A DNA stretch of 64,000 nucleotides from Candidatus Nitrosopumilus sp. (GTDB lineage Archaea; Thermoproteota; Nitrososphaeria; Nitrososphaerales; Nitrosopumilaceae): the NCBI GenBank assembly GCA_029862085.1, contig JAOTXZ010000004.1, forward strand, positions 1-64,000. The letters are read 5' to 3'. The position numbers were made by a program, and so were the translations under genes. Shown one piece after another: positions 9,469 through 19,747 of this stretch (position 1 is its first letter; each line of letters starts with the position of its first letter). Below the pieces are notes generated by a model. That model did not search any database, had not been told where the DNA came from, and worked only from the letters and a program-made list of their open reading frames with translations.

Positions 9469-10322
9469 TGGCAAAATCAAAAGCAATTGTTCATGGTGCA
9501 GTTTCACTCGTAAATGCCATAGCAAACAAAAAGGGGGCAACTTTGGGTATCGCACTTAAAGTTGAGGCCATAGTGGAAACAAAGCCTGGAAAAGGAATCA
9601 CCATTCAATCAAAGAATAAGACTCTTAGTTCACGATTAATAAATAAAACCGTAGAAAAAATTTTAACAAAAAAAGAGTTGGAACAAAATAAAATTACGAT
9701 AACTTTAGAATCAGAGATTCCAACGGGTTATGGATTAAAAAGTTCTAGCGCAATATCCTCAGCCATTGCCCTAGCATGTGCAAAAATTTTCAAACCAGAA
9801 TTAACAGATCAAAAGATTTTGCTAGCTGGGGTACAGGCCTCAATAGAATCCAAAGTAAGTATTACTGGGGCATATGATGATGCATGTTCTTGTTATTTTG
9901 GAGGTTTTAATGTAACAGATAATGCCAAGAAACAAATAGTTCGATCAGAAAAAATTCCGACCAATTTAATTGCAATAATTTTTGTTCCCAAAAATCGTAA
10001 ACGTGGAAATTTAAAAAAATTAAAAGTACTATCTGCTGTTTTTTACAATGCATGGAAATTAGCTAAAAATGCCAATTATTGGCAAGCGATGATAATTAAT
10101 GGTTTAGCAACATCGACAATTTTAAATTCAGATCCAAAAATTATAACAAATCTTCTTGAAAAAGGTGCAGTGGCAGCATCAATCTCTGGAAATGGACCGG
10201 CAATAGCTGCCATTGCAAAAAAAGAAGATGAACAAAATGTAAAAAAAGTTTTTTCTTCTCTTGATGGAAACATAATTGTTTCAAAAATAAATAACAAAAA
10301 AGCTGAAGTATATGAGTTGTAA
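9468..10322 (+). CDS. aroK: Archaeal shikimate kinase (GHMP family)
   Basis: GYGLKSSSAISSAIALAC GHMP motif; context in the aro run; start overlaps the aroE stop. Confidence 0.92.
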   Translation: MAKSKAIVHGAVSLVNAIANKKGATLGIALKVEAIVETKPGKGITIQSKNKTLSSRLINKTVEKILTKKELEQNKITITLESEIPTGYGLKSSSAISSAIALACAKIFKPELTDQKILLAGVQASIESKVSITGAYDDACSCYFGGFNVTDNAKKQIVRSEKIPTNLIAIIFVPKNRKRGNLKKLKVLSAVFYNAWKLAKNANYWQAMIINGLATSTILNSDPKIITNLLEKGAVAASISGNGPAIAAIAKKEDEQNVKKVFSSLDGNIIVSKINNKKAEVYEL

Positions 10323-11586
10323 GGTAGAAAAATCAAAACTATCAGGAAATCTAGTTTGTCCACCTAACAAGAGTTATACTCACCGAGCTATTTTTCTAGC
10401 TTCACTTGCAGGAAACAATAGCAAGGTGGATAACGTATTGTTCTCAGATGATACTCGTGCAACTATTAATGCGTGTAAAAACTTTGGAGCCAAAATTGAG
10501 GAAGAAAATTCTTCAATAATAGTAACTCAATCTATAGGAAACGGTAAATTTGTGCCTGAAATTAACGCAGAAAACTCTGGAACTACGATAAGAATAGCAT
10601 CAGGAATCGCCAGTTTATTTTCAGAGAAAACTACCTTAACTGGAGATTCCAGTCTACAAAAAAGACCAATGAAACCTTTGCTAGATGCTCTTGAAAGCAT
10701 GGGTGCAAAATGTTCCTCAACTGAGGGAAAACCTCCCATTACAATTACTGGAAAAATTAAGGGAGGAAATGTTTCAATTCCTGGAAGTTTCTCCAGTCAA
10801 TTTATTTCAGCCTTGTTGATTACTGCCCCATTAACCGAAAATGGAATTCAGTTGGTAATTGAAGGAAATTTAGTATCAAAACCATACCTTGATGCCACCA
10901 TTTCTACGATGAGGCATTTTGGAGTTTCGGTTCAAACATTAATTCCCTATAAACGATACAACATTGAACCTCAAATTTACAAACCATCTGTTTTTACAGT
11001 TCCAATTGATTTTTCTAGTCTAGCTTTACTTTTGTCAGCTGCAGTATTATGCGGAGAAAATTTAGTAGTCATTGGAAGTATTGGGAATTTACCACATGGC
11101 GACGAAGTATTTATTGATATTTTAGAACAGATGGGAGTCAAGGTTACAATTGAGGATGATAAATTATCCATACTATCTCCAGAGAAATTAAACGGTGGAA
11201 AATTTGATCTAAGTAATTCTCCAGATTTACTTCCTCCATTAGCAATATTATCTTTGAAGACATCAAGTCCTATTGAAATCGTCAATGTAAAACATGCCAG
11301 ACTAAAGGAGACAGATAGAATTGCAATAATAGCAAGAGAGATTTCCAAATTAGGAGTTACAGTAGAAGAAAAAGAAGACGGACTGATTTTGAATTTTTCC
11401 AGTAATCTAAAAGGTGGATGTTTGAATTCAGAAAATGATCATCGATTATTTATGGCATTTTGCATTGCAGGGATGTATGTAGGAGATTGTACAGTTTCAG
11501 ATCCTGAATCCGTTAAAGTGTCCTATCCAAATTTTGTAGAAGAAATGAACAAAATTGGAGCTAAAATTTCTAATCCTGAATTATGA
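10312..11586 (+). CDS. aroA: 3-phosphoshikimate 1-carboxyvinyltransferase (EPSP synthase)
   Basis: CPPNKSYTHRA, ENSGTTIR and RLKETDRI motifs. Confidence 0.95.
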   Translation: MSCKVEKSKLSGNLVCPPNKSYTHRAIFLASLAGNNSKVDNVLFSDDTRATINACKNFGAKIEEENSSIIVTQSIGNGKFVPEINAENSGTTIRIASGIASLFSEKTTLTGDSSLQKRPMKPLLDALESMGAKCSSTEGKPPITITGKIKGGNVSIPGSFSSQFISALLITAPLTENGIQLVIEGNLVSKPYLDATISTMRHFGVSVQTLIPYKRYNIEPQIYKPSVFTVPIDFSSLALLLSAAVLCGENLVVIGSIGNLPHGDEVFIDILEQMGVKVTIEDDKLSILSPEKLNGGKFDLSNSPDLLPPLAILSLKTSSPIEIVNVKHARLKETDRIAIIAREISKLGVTVEEKEDGLILNFSSNLKGGCLNSENDHRLFMAFCIAGMYVGDCTVSDPESVKVSYPNFVEEMNKIGAKISNPEL

Positions 11587-11616
11587 TTTTAAAAAATTGT
11601 TAAAATAAAGCAAAAG

Positions 11617-11700
11617 GCGCGACCCTGTATAGAGTGAAAAGCTTTCTCCTCACCCAGAACGCCATTGCGTTAACAACATGTATTTTTCGCAGGGCCGCGC
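11617..11700. ncRNA. Candidate structured RNA in the aroA-aroC intergenic region (strand not determined)
   Basis: GC-rich island in an AT-rich gap. Terminal stem GCGCGaCCCTG (11617-11627) / CAGGGcCGCGC (11690-11700), plus internal hairpins AACGC-CATT-GCGTT (11658-11671) and GTGA..TCAC (11634-11653). Confidence 0.55.
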
Positions 11701-11913
11701 AAATTATTCATTAAAATTTGCACGTTTTATCATATTTAATATAGGATATCATTATATTTAAAATTTATTTGAAATTATTTGATAAAACATTAACAAATAT
11801 TATAATTTTAACAATTACAAGACAAATAATTTCCAGAACCGAGAAAAATTAATCCAAATTTTTGGATTTTTTTAAATGAGGAATTATAAACATCGCCAAA
11901 CCTTCATAGATTA

Positions 11914-13008
11914 TTGCCAGAAAATTCTATTGGTCACCGCTTAGTATTAACCAGTTTTGGGGAGAGTCATGGAGAAACGATTGGCGCTGTTGTTGATGGA
12001 TGTCCAGCGGGACTAGAAGTCAATGAAAAAGATATTCAGAAGATGCTAGACTATAGAAAACCTGGAACATCCCTAATTACTACTCAAAGAAAAGAAGGTG
12101 ACAAGGTAGAAATTATTTCGGGAGTGTTTAGAGGATTTACCACAGGAGCTCCAATTACGATGATAATCTGGAATAGTGACAAAAAATCTCGAGATTATGA
12201 AAATTTGAAAACAAAGCTTCGTCCTGGTCATTCGGATTATCCAGCCATGGTAAAATATAATCACTTTAATGATTATAGAGGAGGGGGCAGATTTTCTGGG
12301 AGATTAACTGCAACCCATGTTATGGGCGGAGCAATTGCACGGAAATTACTCAAAGTCACATTAGGGATTGAAACTAATTCTTATACAAAACAAATTGGTA
12401 AAATTGAAATGAAAAAAGAATTTGATAAAATAATGACAAAATCAATTTACAAAAATGATGTTCGATGTCCTGATGATAACACGGCAAAAAATATGAGGGC
12501 CTCTATTTTGAGTGCAAGAAAGAAAGGGGATTCCCTTGGGGGCATAATTGAATCAATAACTACCAATGTCCCTATAGGTTTAGGTGAACCAATTTTTAGT
12601 TCATTAGAATCGGATTTGAGTAAAGCTATTTTTTCAATACCTTCAGTAAAAGGAATAGAATTTGGTTCAGGATTCGAAGGTTCAAAATTATTTGGTTCTG
12701 AAAATAACGATTTGTATACCATCAAGAGAGGAAAAATAATTACCAAGACAAATAATTCTGGTGGAATTCTTGGAGGAATTTCAAATGGAATGCCAATAAC
12801 AATAAGAATTGCGTTTAAACCTGCTTCATCAATTTCTCAAAAACAGAGTACTGTAGATATTAAAACTAAAAAGATTACGAACCTACAAGTTCAAGGAAGA
12901 CATGATCCATGTGTTGTTCCAAGGGCGCCACCGGTGGTCGATTCTCTTGTAGCGTTAACATTAGCGGATCACGCTCTCTTAGCAGGGCAAATTAAACCCG
13001 TACTGTGA
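11914..13008 (+). CDS. aroC: Chorismate synthase
   Basis: GESHGETIGAVVDGCPAG, RPGHSDYPAMVKY and GRHDPCVVPRAPPV motifs; TTG start. Confidence 0.95.
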   Translation: MPENSIGHRLVLTSFGESHGETIGAVVDGCPAGLEVNEKDIQKMLDYRKPGTSLITTQRKEGDKVEIISGVFRGFTTGAPITMIIWNSDKKSRDYENLKTKLRPGHSDYPAMVKYNHFNDYRGGGRFSGRLTATHVMGGAIARKLLKVTLGIETNSYTKQIGKIEMKKEFDKIMTKSIYKNDVRCPDDNTAKNMRASILSARKKGDSLGGIIESITTNVPIGLGEPIFSSLESDLSKAIFSIPSVKGIEFGSGFEGSKLFGSENNDLYTIKRGKIITKTNNSGGILGGISNGMPITIRIAFKPASSISQKQSTVDIKTKKITNLQVQGRHDPCVVPRAPPVVDSLVALTLADHALLAGQIKPVL

Positions 13009-13012
13009 AAAA

Positions 13013-14383
13013 ATGTCTGATATTAACGAACTTCGTAGTAAAATGGACGAGATCACCATTGAAATGATTAAGATGTTAAAGACGAGAACTGACATCTCCA
13101 GAGAAATTGGGGAAATTAAAAAAAATACTGGAAAGGTAATCACTGATGAAACCAGGGAAGATAACCTACGAATTAAAATTATTTCCTTGTGTAAAGAATT
13201 GAATTTTGAGGAACCTATAGCCACCAAATTTTTGAATTTTCTTCTAAATGAATCTGTAAAAGTACAATCCAATAATAAAGAAACACACCTTTCCATATTC
13301 CTGAAGGCAAAATCTCTGGAATTAGAGGGGAGAAAAATAATTCACATGGAGGTAGGGGAACCGGATTTTTTACCACCACAGATTGTTAAGGATGCACTTG
13401 CTGAAGTGTATGATAAGGGATTTTTGAAATACGGTCAAGCAAAAGGAATGCCTCAATTAAGAGAATCTCTAGCACAGCATGTTTCTAAAAATTTTGAAGT
13501 AGATATTAAACAAGAAAACATCATGGTAACTCCTGGTGCAAGATTTGGGATTTTTACGGCAATCAATACTCTGCTTAATCCTGGAGATGAATTGATTGTT
13601 ATTGAACCAGCTTGGCCTGCATACAAAGATTGTGCATTACATTCAGGAGTAAAGGTAAGAACCATTACCACCACATTAGAAGAAAATTGGGAACCATCTA
13701 TTCCCCAAATAGAAAAAACAATCAATTCAAATACAAAAATGATTTCCCTAAATTATCCAAACAATCCCACTGGAAAAATTCTACCTACAAAATTGCAAGA
13801 TCAAATTGTTAATCTGGCAATAAAAAATAACCTATACATTTTAAGTGATGAAATTTATTCGCAATATGCATACGCAAATTGGAAAAGTATCCTTTCCTAT
13901 AATTATGAAAAAAGCATAGTAACTCAATCGTTTTCAAAATCTCATGCAATGACAGGATTTAGAATTGGATACATTATTGCTCAGAAGAATATTATCAATG
14001 AGTTATCAAAATTCGAGGCGTTATGTCTTACCAATGTTTCAGAACCAATCCAATACGTTGCAATGAAAGCATTAGAGGCAGATACCTCAGATAATACTAA
14101 TACAGTACAGCGAAGATTAGAGTTATTGGCAAAAAAAGCAAACGAAATGAATCTTGAATTTATCGTTCCAGATGGTGCAATGTACATCTTTGCTCGGGTT
14201 AATAAAGAAGGATTTGATGGGATTCAATTTGCAAATAATCTCTTAGATAAGGGATTGGCAGTTGCACCAGGGGAAGGATTCGGGAATTACAAAAATTTTA
14301 TCAGATTATCTGCCTGTCAGGATGAGGAAATACTAACAGAAGGAATGAATATACTTGATGAATATGTGAGAGACATACAATGA
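13013..14383 (+). CDS. Fused chorismate mutase (AroQ-type) / class I aminotransferase
   Basis: N-terminal AroQ-like helical segment (INELRSKMDEITIEMIKMLKTRTDISREIGEIKK), then a PLP aminotransferase (SFSKSHAMTGFRIGY). Confidence 0.88.
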   Translation: MSDINELRSKMDEITIEMIKMLKTRTDISREIGEIKKNTGKVITDETREDNLRIKIISLCKELNFEEPIATKFLNFLLNESVKVQSNNKETHLSIFLKAKSLELEGRKIIHMEVGEPDFLPPQIVKDALAEVYDKGFLKYGQAKGMPQLRESLAQHVSKNFEVDIKQENIMVTPGARFGIFTAINTLLNPGDELIVIEPAWPAYKDCALHSGVKVRTITTTLEENWEPSIPQIEKTINSNTKMISLNYPNNPTGKILPTKLQDQIVNLAIKNNLYILSDEIYSQYAYANWKSILSYNYEKSIVTQSFSKSHAMTGFRIGYIIAQKNIINELSKFEALCLTNVSEPIQYVAMKALEADTSDNTNTVQRRLELLAKKANEMNLEFIVPDGAMYIFARVNKEGFDGIQFANNLLDKGLAVAPGEGFGNYKNFIRLSACQDEEILTEGMNILDEYVRDIQ

Positions 14384-15237
14384 AAAAAGCAATTACAATT
14401 ATTGGTGCCGGGGGACAAATGGGTCAATGGTTTTCAAAATATTTTGCAGATAAAGATTTTCAAGTAACTGGATTTGATGAAGAAAATAAAATTAAGGGAA
14501 AAGACATCATACAGGCAAATTCATTGGTGGGGGCAATTCTAAAAGCAGATTATGTAATTTTATGCATTCCCACAAGAAAAACTCCGGAAATCATTAGATT
14601 AATTGCCAAAGAAATGAAAAGAGGGACATATCTAATTGACATTTCCTCTGAAAAGGCAAAAACGGTACCATCGTTAACCAAGATGCCAGCAAAAATTAAT
14701 CCCATTTGCATTCACCCTATGTTTGGGCCAGGTGTAAAAAATATCAAAGGACAAAACATAATATCAGTTCCAGTAAAAGATGCCAAAAAAGAGCTAACAG
14801 TTGCAAAATCACTTTTTGAAGGAGCAAATTTTGTTACTATCGATGCAGCAGAACATGATAAAAAAATAGCCGTAATACTAGGACTTACTCATCTCCTAAA
14901 TCTAGTGTTTGCAAATATTATTTCAAAAGATGAAAAAATTGCCCTTACAGAAAAAATGTCAGGAACCACATTTAGAATTCAAAAAACTCTTGCAGAAAGC
15001 ATAATGACAGAATCTCCAGAATTAATTGAAACCATTATTGCAAATCCAGAAATTCGAAGGGTAGCAGAAGATCTTTGGAAGGATGTAGGAAGACTTCTTA
15101 CTGCTGTTCAAGAATCAAAAACTGAAGAAGTCATTAGTTACATCAAGTCATGCCAAGAAAGGTTGTCCACTAAAACTGATCTTGATACATCCTACAAAAA
15201 ATTAACCAAAATGGCAAATGCAATTGAGAAGAAATAG
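14380..15237 (+). CDS. tyrA: Prephenate dehydrogenase
   Basis: GAGGQMGQWFSKYF nucleotide-binding motif; HPMFGPG; context; ATGA overlap with the upstream gene. Confidence 0.88.
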   Translation: MKKAITIIGAGGQMGQWFSKYFADKDFQVTGFDEENKIKGKDIIQANSLVGAILKADYVILCIPTRKTPEIIRLIAKEMKRGTYLIDISSEKAKTVPSLTKMPAKINPICIHPMFGPGVKNIKGQNIISVPVKDAKKELTVAKSLFEGANFVTIDAAEHDKKIAVILGLTHLLNLVFANIISKDEKIALTEKMSGTTFRIQKTLAESIMTESPELIETIIANPEIRRVAEDLWKDVGRLLTAVQESKTEEVISYIKSCQERLSTKTDLDTSYKKLTKMANAIEKK

Positions 15238-15242
15238 CAAAA

Positions 15243-15647
15243 ATGCGCTCTACAAAGATAGTTACTTCATTCCTAAAAGATGACGATAAATTTCTTCTTC
15301 TAAAAAGAAGTAGTACAGTAAAAACCATGAAGGGTTTATGGGCAGGTGTAAGTGGAATAATCGAAAATGATGAGTCACCTCTAAGAAGAGCAAAAATAGA
15401 AATTTTTGAGGAATTGGGAATAATTGAGAATAAAATCAAATTTTTAAAAGCAGCTTCTGAAATGAAAGTACACTCACCTCAATATGAAAACCATGAATGG
15501 GAAATTTTTCCATTTCTATTTGAAGTAAATAATCCAATGATTAAACTAAATTGGGAAAACTCTGAATACAAATGGATTTCGATCGATGAATTAAAAAATT
15601 ATGAAACGGTTCCAAGTATTGACAAAGTTTTATTCAGTTTGCTGTAG
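15243..15647 (+). CDS. NUDIX hydrolase
   Basis: GVSGIIENDESPLRRAKIEIFEELGI matches a Nudix box. Confidence 0.85.
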   Translation: MRSTKIVTSFLKDDDKFLLLKRSSTVKTMKGLWAGVSGIIENDESPLRRAKIEIFEELGIIENKIKFLKAASEMKVHSPQYENHEWEIFPFLFEVNNPMIKLNWENSEYKWISIDELKNYETVPSIDKVLFSLL

Positions 15648-16952
15648 GTTTTCTTTTTCATATTTTCTCTGCTGAGGGAGCATAATGTATACACAAGCTC
15701 CTCCACACATCGTACACGGAACACTGTTTCCAGGATGCTGTCCTGTCCTGCTGTGAATTTTTGCTGCTTCCTCCGGATCAATTGATAAGGCTAATTGTTT
15801 TTCCCAATCAAGGGTACGTCTTGCCTCACTCATTGCCATATCCCACTTGATGGCTTTTTCACGAATTTTCACCAGATCTGCGGCATGAGCTGCAATCCTA
15901 TAGGCAATTAAACCTGCTTTGACTTCCTCAGTATTTGGTAAACCTAAATGTTCAGAAGGGGTAAGATAACAAAGTAAATCTACTCCCTCGCTAGCCGATA
16001 CGGCAGCACCTATAGCACTTGCGATGTGATCATGACCTGAGGCCACATCAGTAACTAATGGACCCAGAACATAGTACGGAACATCGCCAATAAGGGATTT
16101 TGCTAGTCTCACATTTGCGGCCACTTCGTTTAATGGTACATGTCCTGGACCTTCTATCATAACCTGAACATCTTTTTCATGAGCTCTTTTTGTCAAATCA
16201 ACCATGTTTATCATTTCTTGAACTTGTAATTCGTCATGAGAATCAAGAATTGAACCAGGTCTTAATGCGTCCCCTAGACTAAAGGTCACATCATATTTTC
16301 GTGCCAGTTCCAGTAAATAATCATAATGAGTAATGTATGGATTTTCTTTATCGTGTTTGAGCATCCAAGCAGCAGTTAACGTACCACCTTTACTTACAAC
16401 CCCACCATATCTTTGAACTTTTAAAATTTTTTTTGCAATTTCCTTTGTAATTCCACAGTGAATTGTGGTATAATCAACACCATCTTTGGCATTATTTTCA
16501 AACGCTTTTAGAAAGTCATCTTCAATTAAGTTCAAAGGATTTTTGTGAACCTCAACACCATAATTATAAGCCTCATAAATGGGAACAGTACCAAAAGTGA
16601 TTGGGGCTTCCTCTAACAAGGTTTGTCTAATTTTTTTTACGTCTCCTCCATCGCTTAGATCCATAATAGTGTCAGCATGATACTTTACTGCAATTTTTGC
16701 TTTTTCAATTTCTTCCTCAAGATTAACATTGAGTGTAGATGTTCCAATGTTCACATTAACTTTTGTTTTTAATCCTTTTCCAATTCCAACGTTGTGAATT
16801 TTTTGTCTCCTTTTATTGTTGCTTGGAATTATTATTGCACCTCTAGCTATTTTTGGCAATAACCATTCAGGAGTGACTTGTTCATCCTTTGAAACAATTT
16901 TCATTTCATCGGTGACAACTCCTCTTCGTGCTGCACTCATTTGAGTACTCAT
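15630..16952 (-). CDS. thiC: Phosphomethylpyrimidine synthase
   Basis: GDALRPGSILDSHDELQ, MIEGPGHVPLNEV and the C-terminal CTMCGGACVY cluster motif. Confidence 0.96.
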   Translation of the reverse strand: MSTQMSAARRGVVTDEMKIVSKDEQVTPEWLLPKIARGAIIIPSNNKRRQKIHNVGIGKGLKTKVNVNIGTSTLNVNLEEEIEKAKIAVKYHADTIMDLSDGGDVKKIRQTLLEEAPITFGTVPIYEAYNYGVEVHKNPLNLIEDDFLKAFENNAKDGVDYTTIHCGITKEIAKKILKVQRYGGVVSKGGTLTAAWMLKHDKENPYITHYDYLLELARKYDVTFSLGDALRPGSILDSHDELQVQEMINMVDLTKRAHEKDVQVMIEGPGHVPLNEVAANVRLAKSLIGDVPYYVLGPLVTDVASGHDHIASAIGAAVSASEGVDLLCYLTPSEHLGLPNTEEVKAGLIAYRIAAHAADLVKIREKAIKWDMAMSEARRTLDWEKQLALSIDPEEAAKIHSRTGQHPGNSVPCTMCGGACVYIMLPQQRKYEKENLQQTE

Positions 16953-17082
16953 GAATATTCTACGATGTGACCTGATTTAAACATCTTGAGAATTTGATAA
17001 AAAACGGATCGCTAAGAAAAATGACTGAATTTTTAATATTAAAACGATCGATCTTATATGTTAGAAAAACCATAAGGAACCA

Positions 17083-17178
17083 GTGAGAACCGTTAGAGAG
17101 TGCAAACATTGTGGGAGAGAATTTCAAAGCTTAAGGGATGACTATTGTTCAAATGATTGTCTCCAACAAATTTCATAA
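17083..17178 (+). CDS. 31-aa zinc-finger microprotein (MRTVRECKHCGREFQSLRDDYCSNDCLQQIS)
   Basis: Short ORF (GTG start) with CxxC...CxxxC; not in ORF track because of length. Confidence 0.6.
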   Translation: MRTVRECKHCGREFQSLRDDYCSNDCLQQIS

Positions 17179-17243
17179 TTTTAGAAAAAATAGATCTGTT
17201 TCTTTAAAGATAAACAAATTAGTCTAAGTTTTAGAAAAAAGTC

Positions 17244-18539
17244 ATGAATTTACTCTCGATTGGTGGGTCTGACCCTTCGTCAGGTGCCGGAATTCAAAGC
17301 GATGTTAAAACATTTGCCACATTAAACGTATATGGATTAACCATAATTACGGCAATAACAAGTCAAAATACTTCAAAGTTTGGAATGATACAACCAGTGT
17401 CAAAAAAACTTTTGAAAGCACAGTTAGACTCCATATTTTCAGATTTTAAAATAGATGGAATTAAAATCGGGATGGTGTACAATGCAGAAAATATTAAACT
17501 AATTTACGATAAAATAAAGAGCCTTTCCGTTCCAATAATCGTGGACCCTGTAATAATTTCATCCACAGGTGGAAAATTAATTCAAAAATCTGCAATCAAA
17601 GATTTTAAAAAATATTTAATTCCTATCGCCACGGTGATTACTCCCAACAAATTTGAGGCTGAATTTATCTCCAAGATTAAGATTCATTCAAAAAAATCAC
17701 TTCAAAAAGTAGTAAAAGAATTTCAGGGAATGGGAACCAAAAGTATCATAATAACAGGATTAGAATTAAAAAAAAATATTATGACGGATTTTGTGGTGAC
17801 TGAAAATCAATATTTTATGGAAAATAAAAAAATAAACATGTCAAATCACGGAAGTGGTTGTAATTATTCTGCATCGATGTTATTTGCTTTGGCTCAAGAT
17901 AAATCAATTTTAGAATCAGCAAAGTTCGCAAAGAGGTTTACCTTTGATTCGATCAAAAATGCACAAAAAATTGGAGGAGGATTACACATTACACAAAAAC
18001 AATCAGATAAATTACATTCAGAATTATCAAACGCAATAAACAATTTCATTGAGATTAAAAATATTTTTCTTAGAATACCTGAATGTCAATCAAATTTTGT
18101 ATTTTCAAAAAAGTCACCCAAATCCATCACAGATATCCTTGGAATTTCTGGCAGAATTGTAAAAACAGGGGAAAAAGTAACCAAAGTGGGAAATTTGGAA
18201 TATGGCGGATCCAAACATGTTGCAACAGCGATCCTTACAATGAATAAAAAATTTCCCCACATACGTTCGGCTATTAATCTCAAATTTCAAAAAGAAACAA
18301 TTGCCAAATTAGAAAAAAATCGATTTATTGTAAAAAATTATGATAGGGTAAAAGAACCCATTACGAGTAAAAGCAAGGAAGGATCATCGATAAAATGGGG
18401 AATAACCGAATCTTTGAGAGATTCCAAAGAACCACCAGATGCAATTTTTCATAAAGGAGATTTTGGAAAAGAACCAATGATCATAATTTTTGGAACAAAT
18501 CCTAAATCAGTTATCGAAAAAATTTCCAAAATATTTTAA
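17244..18539 (+). CDS. Bifunctional HMP-P kinase (ThiD) / archaeal ThiN-type thiamine-phosphate synthase
   Basis: IGGSDPSSGAGIQSDVKTF and HGSGCNYSASM (ThiD); C-terminal ThiN-like domain. Confidence 0.88.
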   Translation: MNLLSIGGSDPSSGAGIQSDVKTFATLNVYGLTIITAITSQNTSKFGMIQPVSKKLLKAQLDSIFSDFKIDGIKIGMVYNAENIKLIYDKIKSLSVPIIVDPVIISSTGGKLIQKSAIKDFKKYLIPIATVITPNKFEAEFISKIKIHSKKSLQKVVKEFQGMGTKSIIITGLELKKNIMTDFVVTENQYFMENKKINMSNHGSGCNYSASMLFALAQDKSILESAKFAKRFTFDSIKNAQKIGGGLHITQKQSDKLHSELSNAINNFIEIKNIFLRIPECQSNFVFSKKSPKSITDILGISGRIVKTGEKVTKVGNLEYGGSKHVATAILTMNKKFPHIRSAINLKFQKETIAKLEKNRFIVKNYDRVKEPITSKSKEGSSIKWGITESLRDSKEPPDAIFHKGDFGKEPMIIIFGTNPKSVIEKISKIF

Positions 18540-18600
18540 AGATTATAGTTTATTTCAAACACACACTTGAACATAAATAGAGAAAATTGAGAGGTTTCTT

Positions 18601-19302
18601 GTGAAAGCAGTTATTTTGGCGGGGGGTTTGGGAACTAGATTACAACCATACACCACATTTCTTCCAAAACCAATGATGCCGCTAGGGGAAAAACCCATTT
18701 TGGAACACCTTATAGAGTGGTCCAAAAAAAACGGAATAAAATCAATCGTCTTATGTGTAAGCTACCTACGAAGAACCATAGAAGACTATTTTGAGGACGG
18801 AAAACAATTTGGAGTAAATATCGAGTACGCAATAGCTAACAAGCCTCTTGCTACTGCAGGACAATTAAAGACAGCAGAAAAATTCATTGATGATACTTTT
18901 GTCTGTATGTATGGAGATTCAATTTATGGTTTTAATTTAGCTAATATGATAAAGCAACATAAACGAAAAAATTCATTTGTAACAATAGGTTTGCATGAAT
19001 ACAAAACTAATTTACCCTATGGAGTAATTGAGACTACAAAAAATGACAAGGTTACAAAATGGAAGGAAAAACCAGAAATCAAGGCAAATATCAACATGGG
19101 ATGCTATGTTATGGAAAAAGATATTCTGAAATTAATTCCTAAAAATAAACCATATGGAATGGATGATGTAATTAACAAAGTAATGAAAAAGAAAAAATTA
19201 GTAAGCAGTTTTATCGGTAAAAATGGGTTCATCGATATTGGAAATAAAGAATCATACGAAAAAGCAAATAACGAATATATTCAAAAGCTTGGAAAAATAT
19301 AG
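18601..19302 (+). CDS. Sugar-phosphate nucleotidyltransferase
   Basis: MKAVILAGGLGTRLQPYTTFLPKPMMPLGEKPILEH. Confidence 0.93.
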   Translation: MKAVILAGGLGTRLQPYTTFLPKPMMPLGEKPILEHLIEWSKKNGIKSIVLCVSYLRRTIEDYFEDGKQFGVNIEYAIANKPLATAGQLKTAEKFIDDTFVCMYGDSIYGFNLANMIKQHKRKNSFVTIGLHEYKTNLPYGVIETTKNDKVTKWKEKPEIKANINMGCYVMEKDILKLIPKNKPYGMDDVINKVMKKKKLVSSFIGKNGFIDIGNKESYEKANNEYIQKLGKI

Positions 19303-19309
19303 TTAAAAA

Positions 19310-19747
19310 ATGAATGACATCATTATTAGAGAACTAAGAAAAGAAGATTTATGGAATGGGTTTTTTACTTCGTTAGATTCCCTTCGTCAAACAAGCAATA
19401 TAGATCAAAGAACTGCCAATAACATTTTTGAAAAAATCCAAAATAATTCAGAACACATCATAGTAGTGGCGTTAATAGATGAAAAAGTAGTTGGAGCTGC
19501 GACTCTATTGATAGAGTTCAAATTCATACACAACGGTGGTAAAGTAGGTCATATTGAAGATGTTGCAGTTAATAAAAATTATCAAGGGCAAAAAATAGGG
19601 GAGAAAATTATCAAAAATTTGTTAGACTTGGCCAAAACAAAAGGATGCTACAAAACAATCTTAGACTGTGTTGATGATGTAAAACTCTTTTATGAAAAAT
19701 TAGGATTTAGGCATAATGCAAATGCATTAAGATTTGATCATATCTAA
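19310..19747 (+). CDS. GNAT family N-acetyltransferase
   Basis: HIEDVAVNKNYQGQKIGEKII motif; resembles Gna1-type glucosamine-6-P acetyltransferases. Confidence 0.82.
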   Translation: MNDIIIRELRKEDLWNGFFTSLDSLRQTSNIDQRTANNIFEKIQNNSEHIIVVALIDEKVVGAATLLIEFKFIHNGGKVGHIEDVAVNKNYQGQKIGEKIIKNLLDLAKTKGCYKTILDCVDDVKLFYEKLGFRHNANALRFDHI

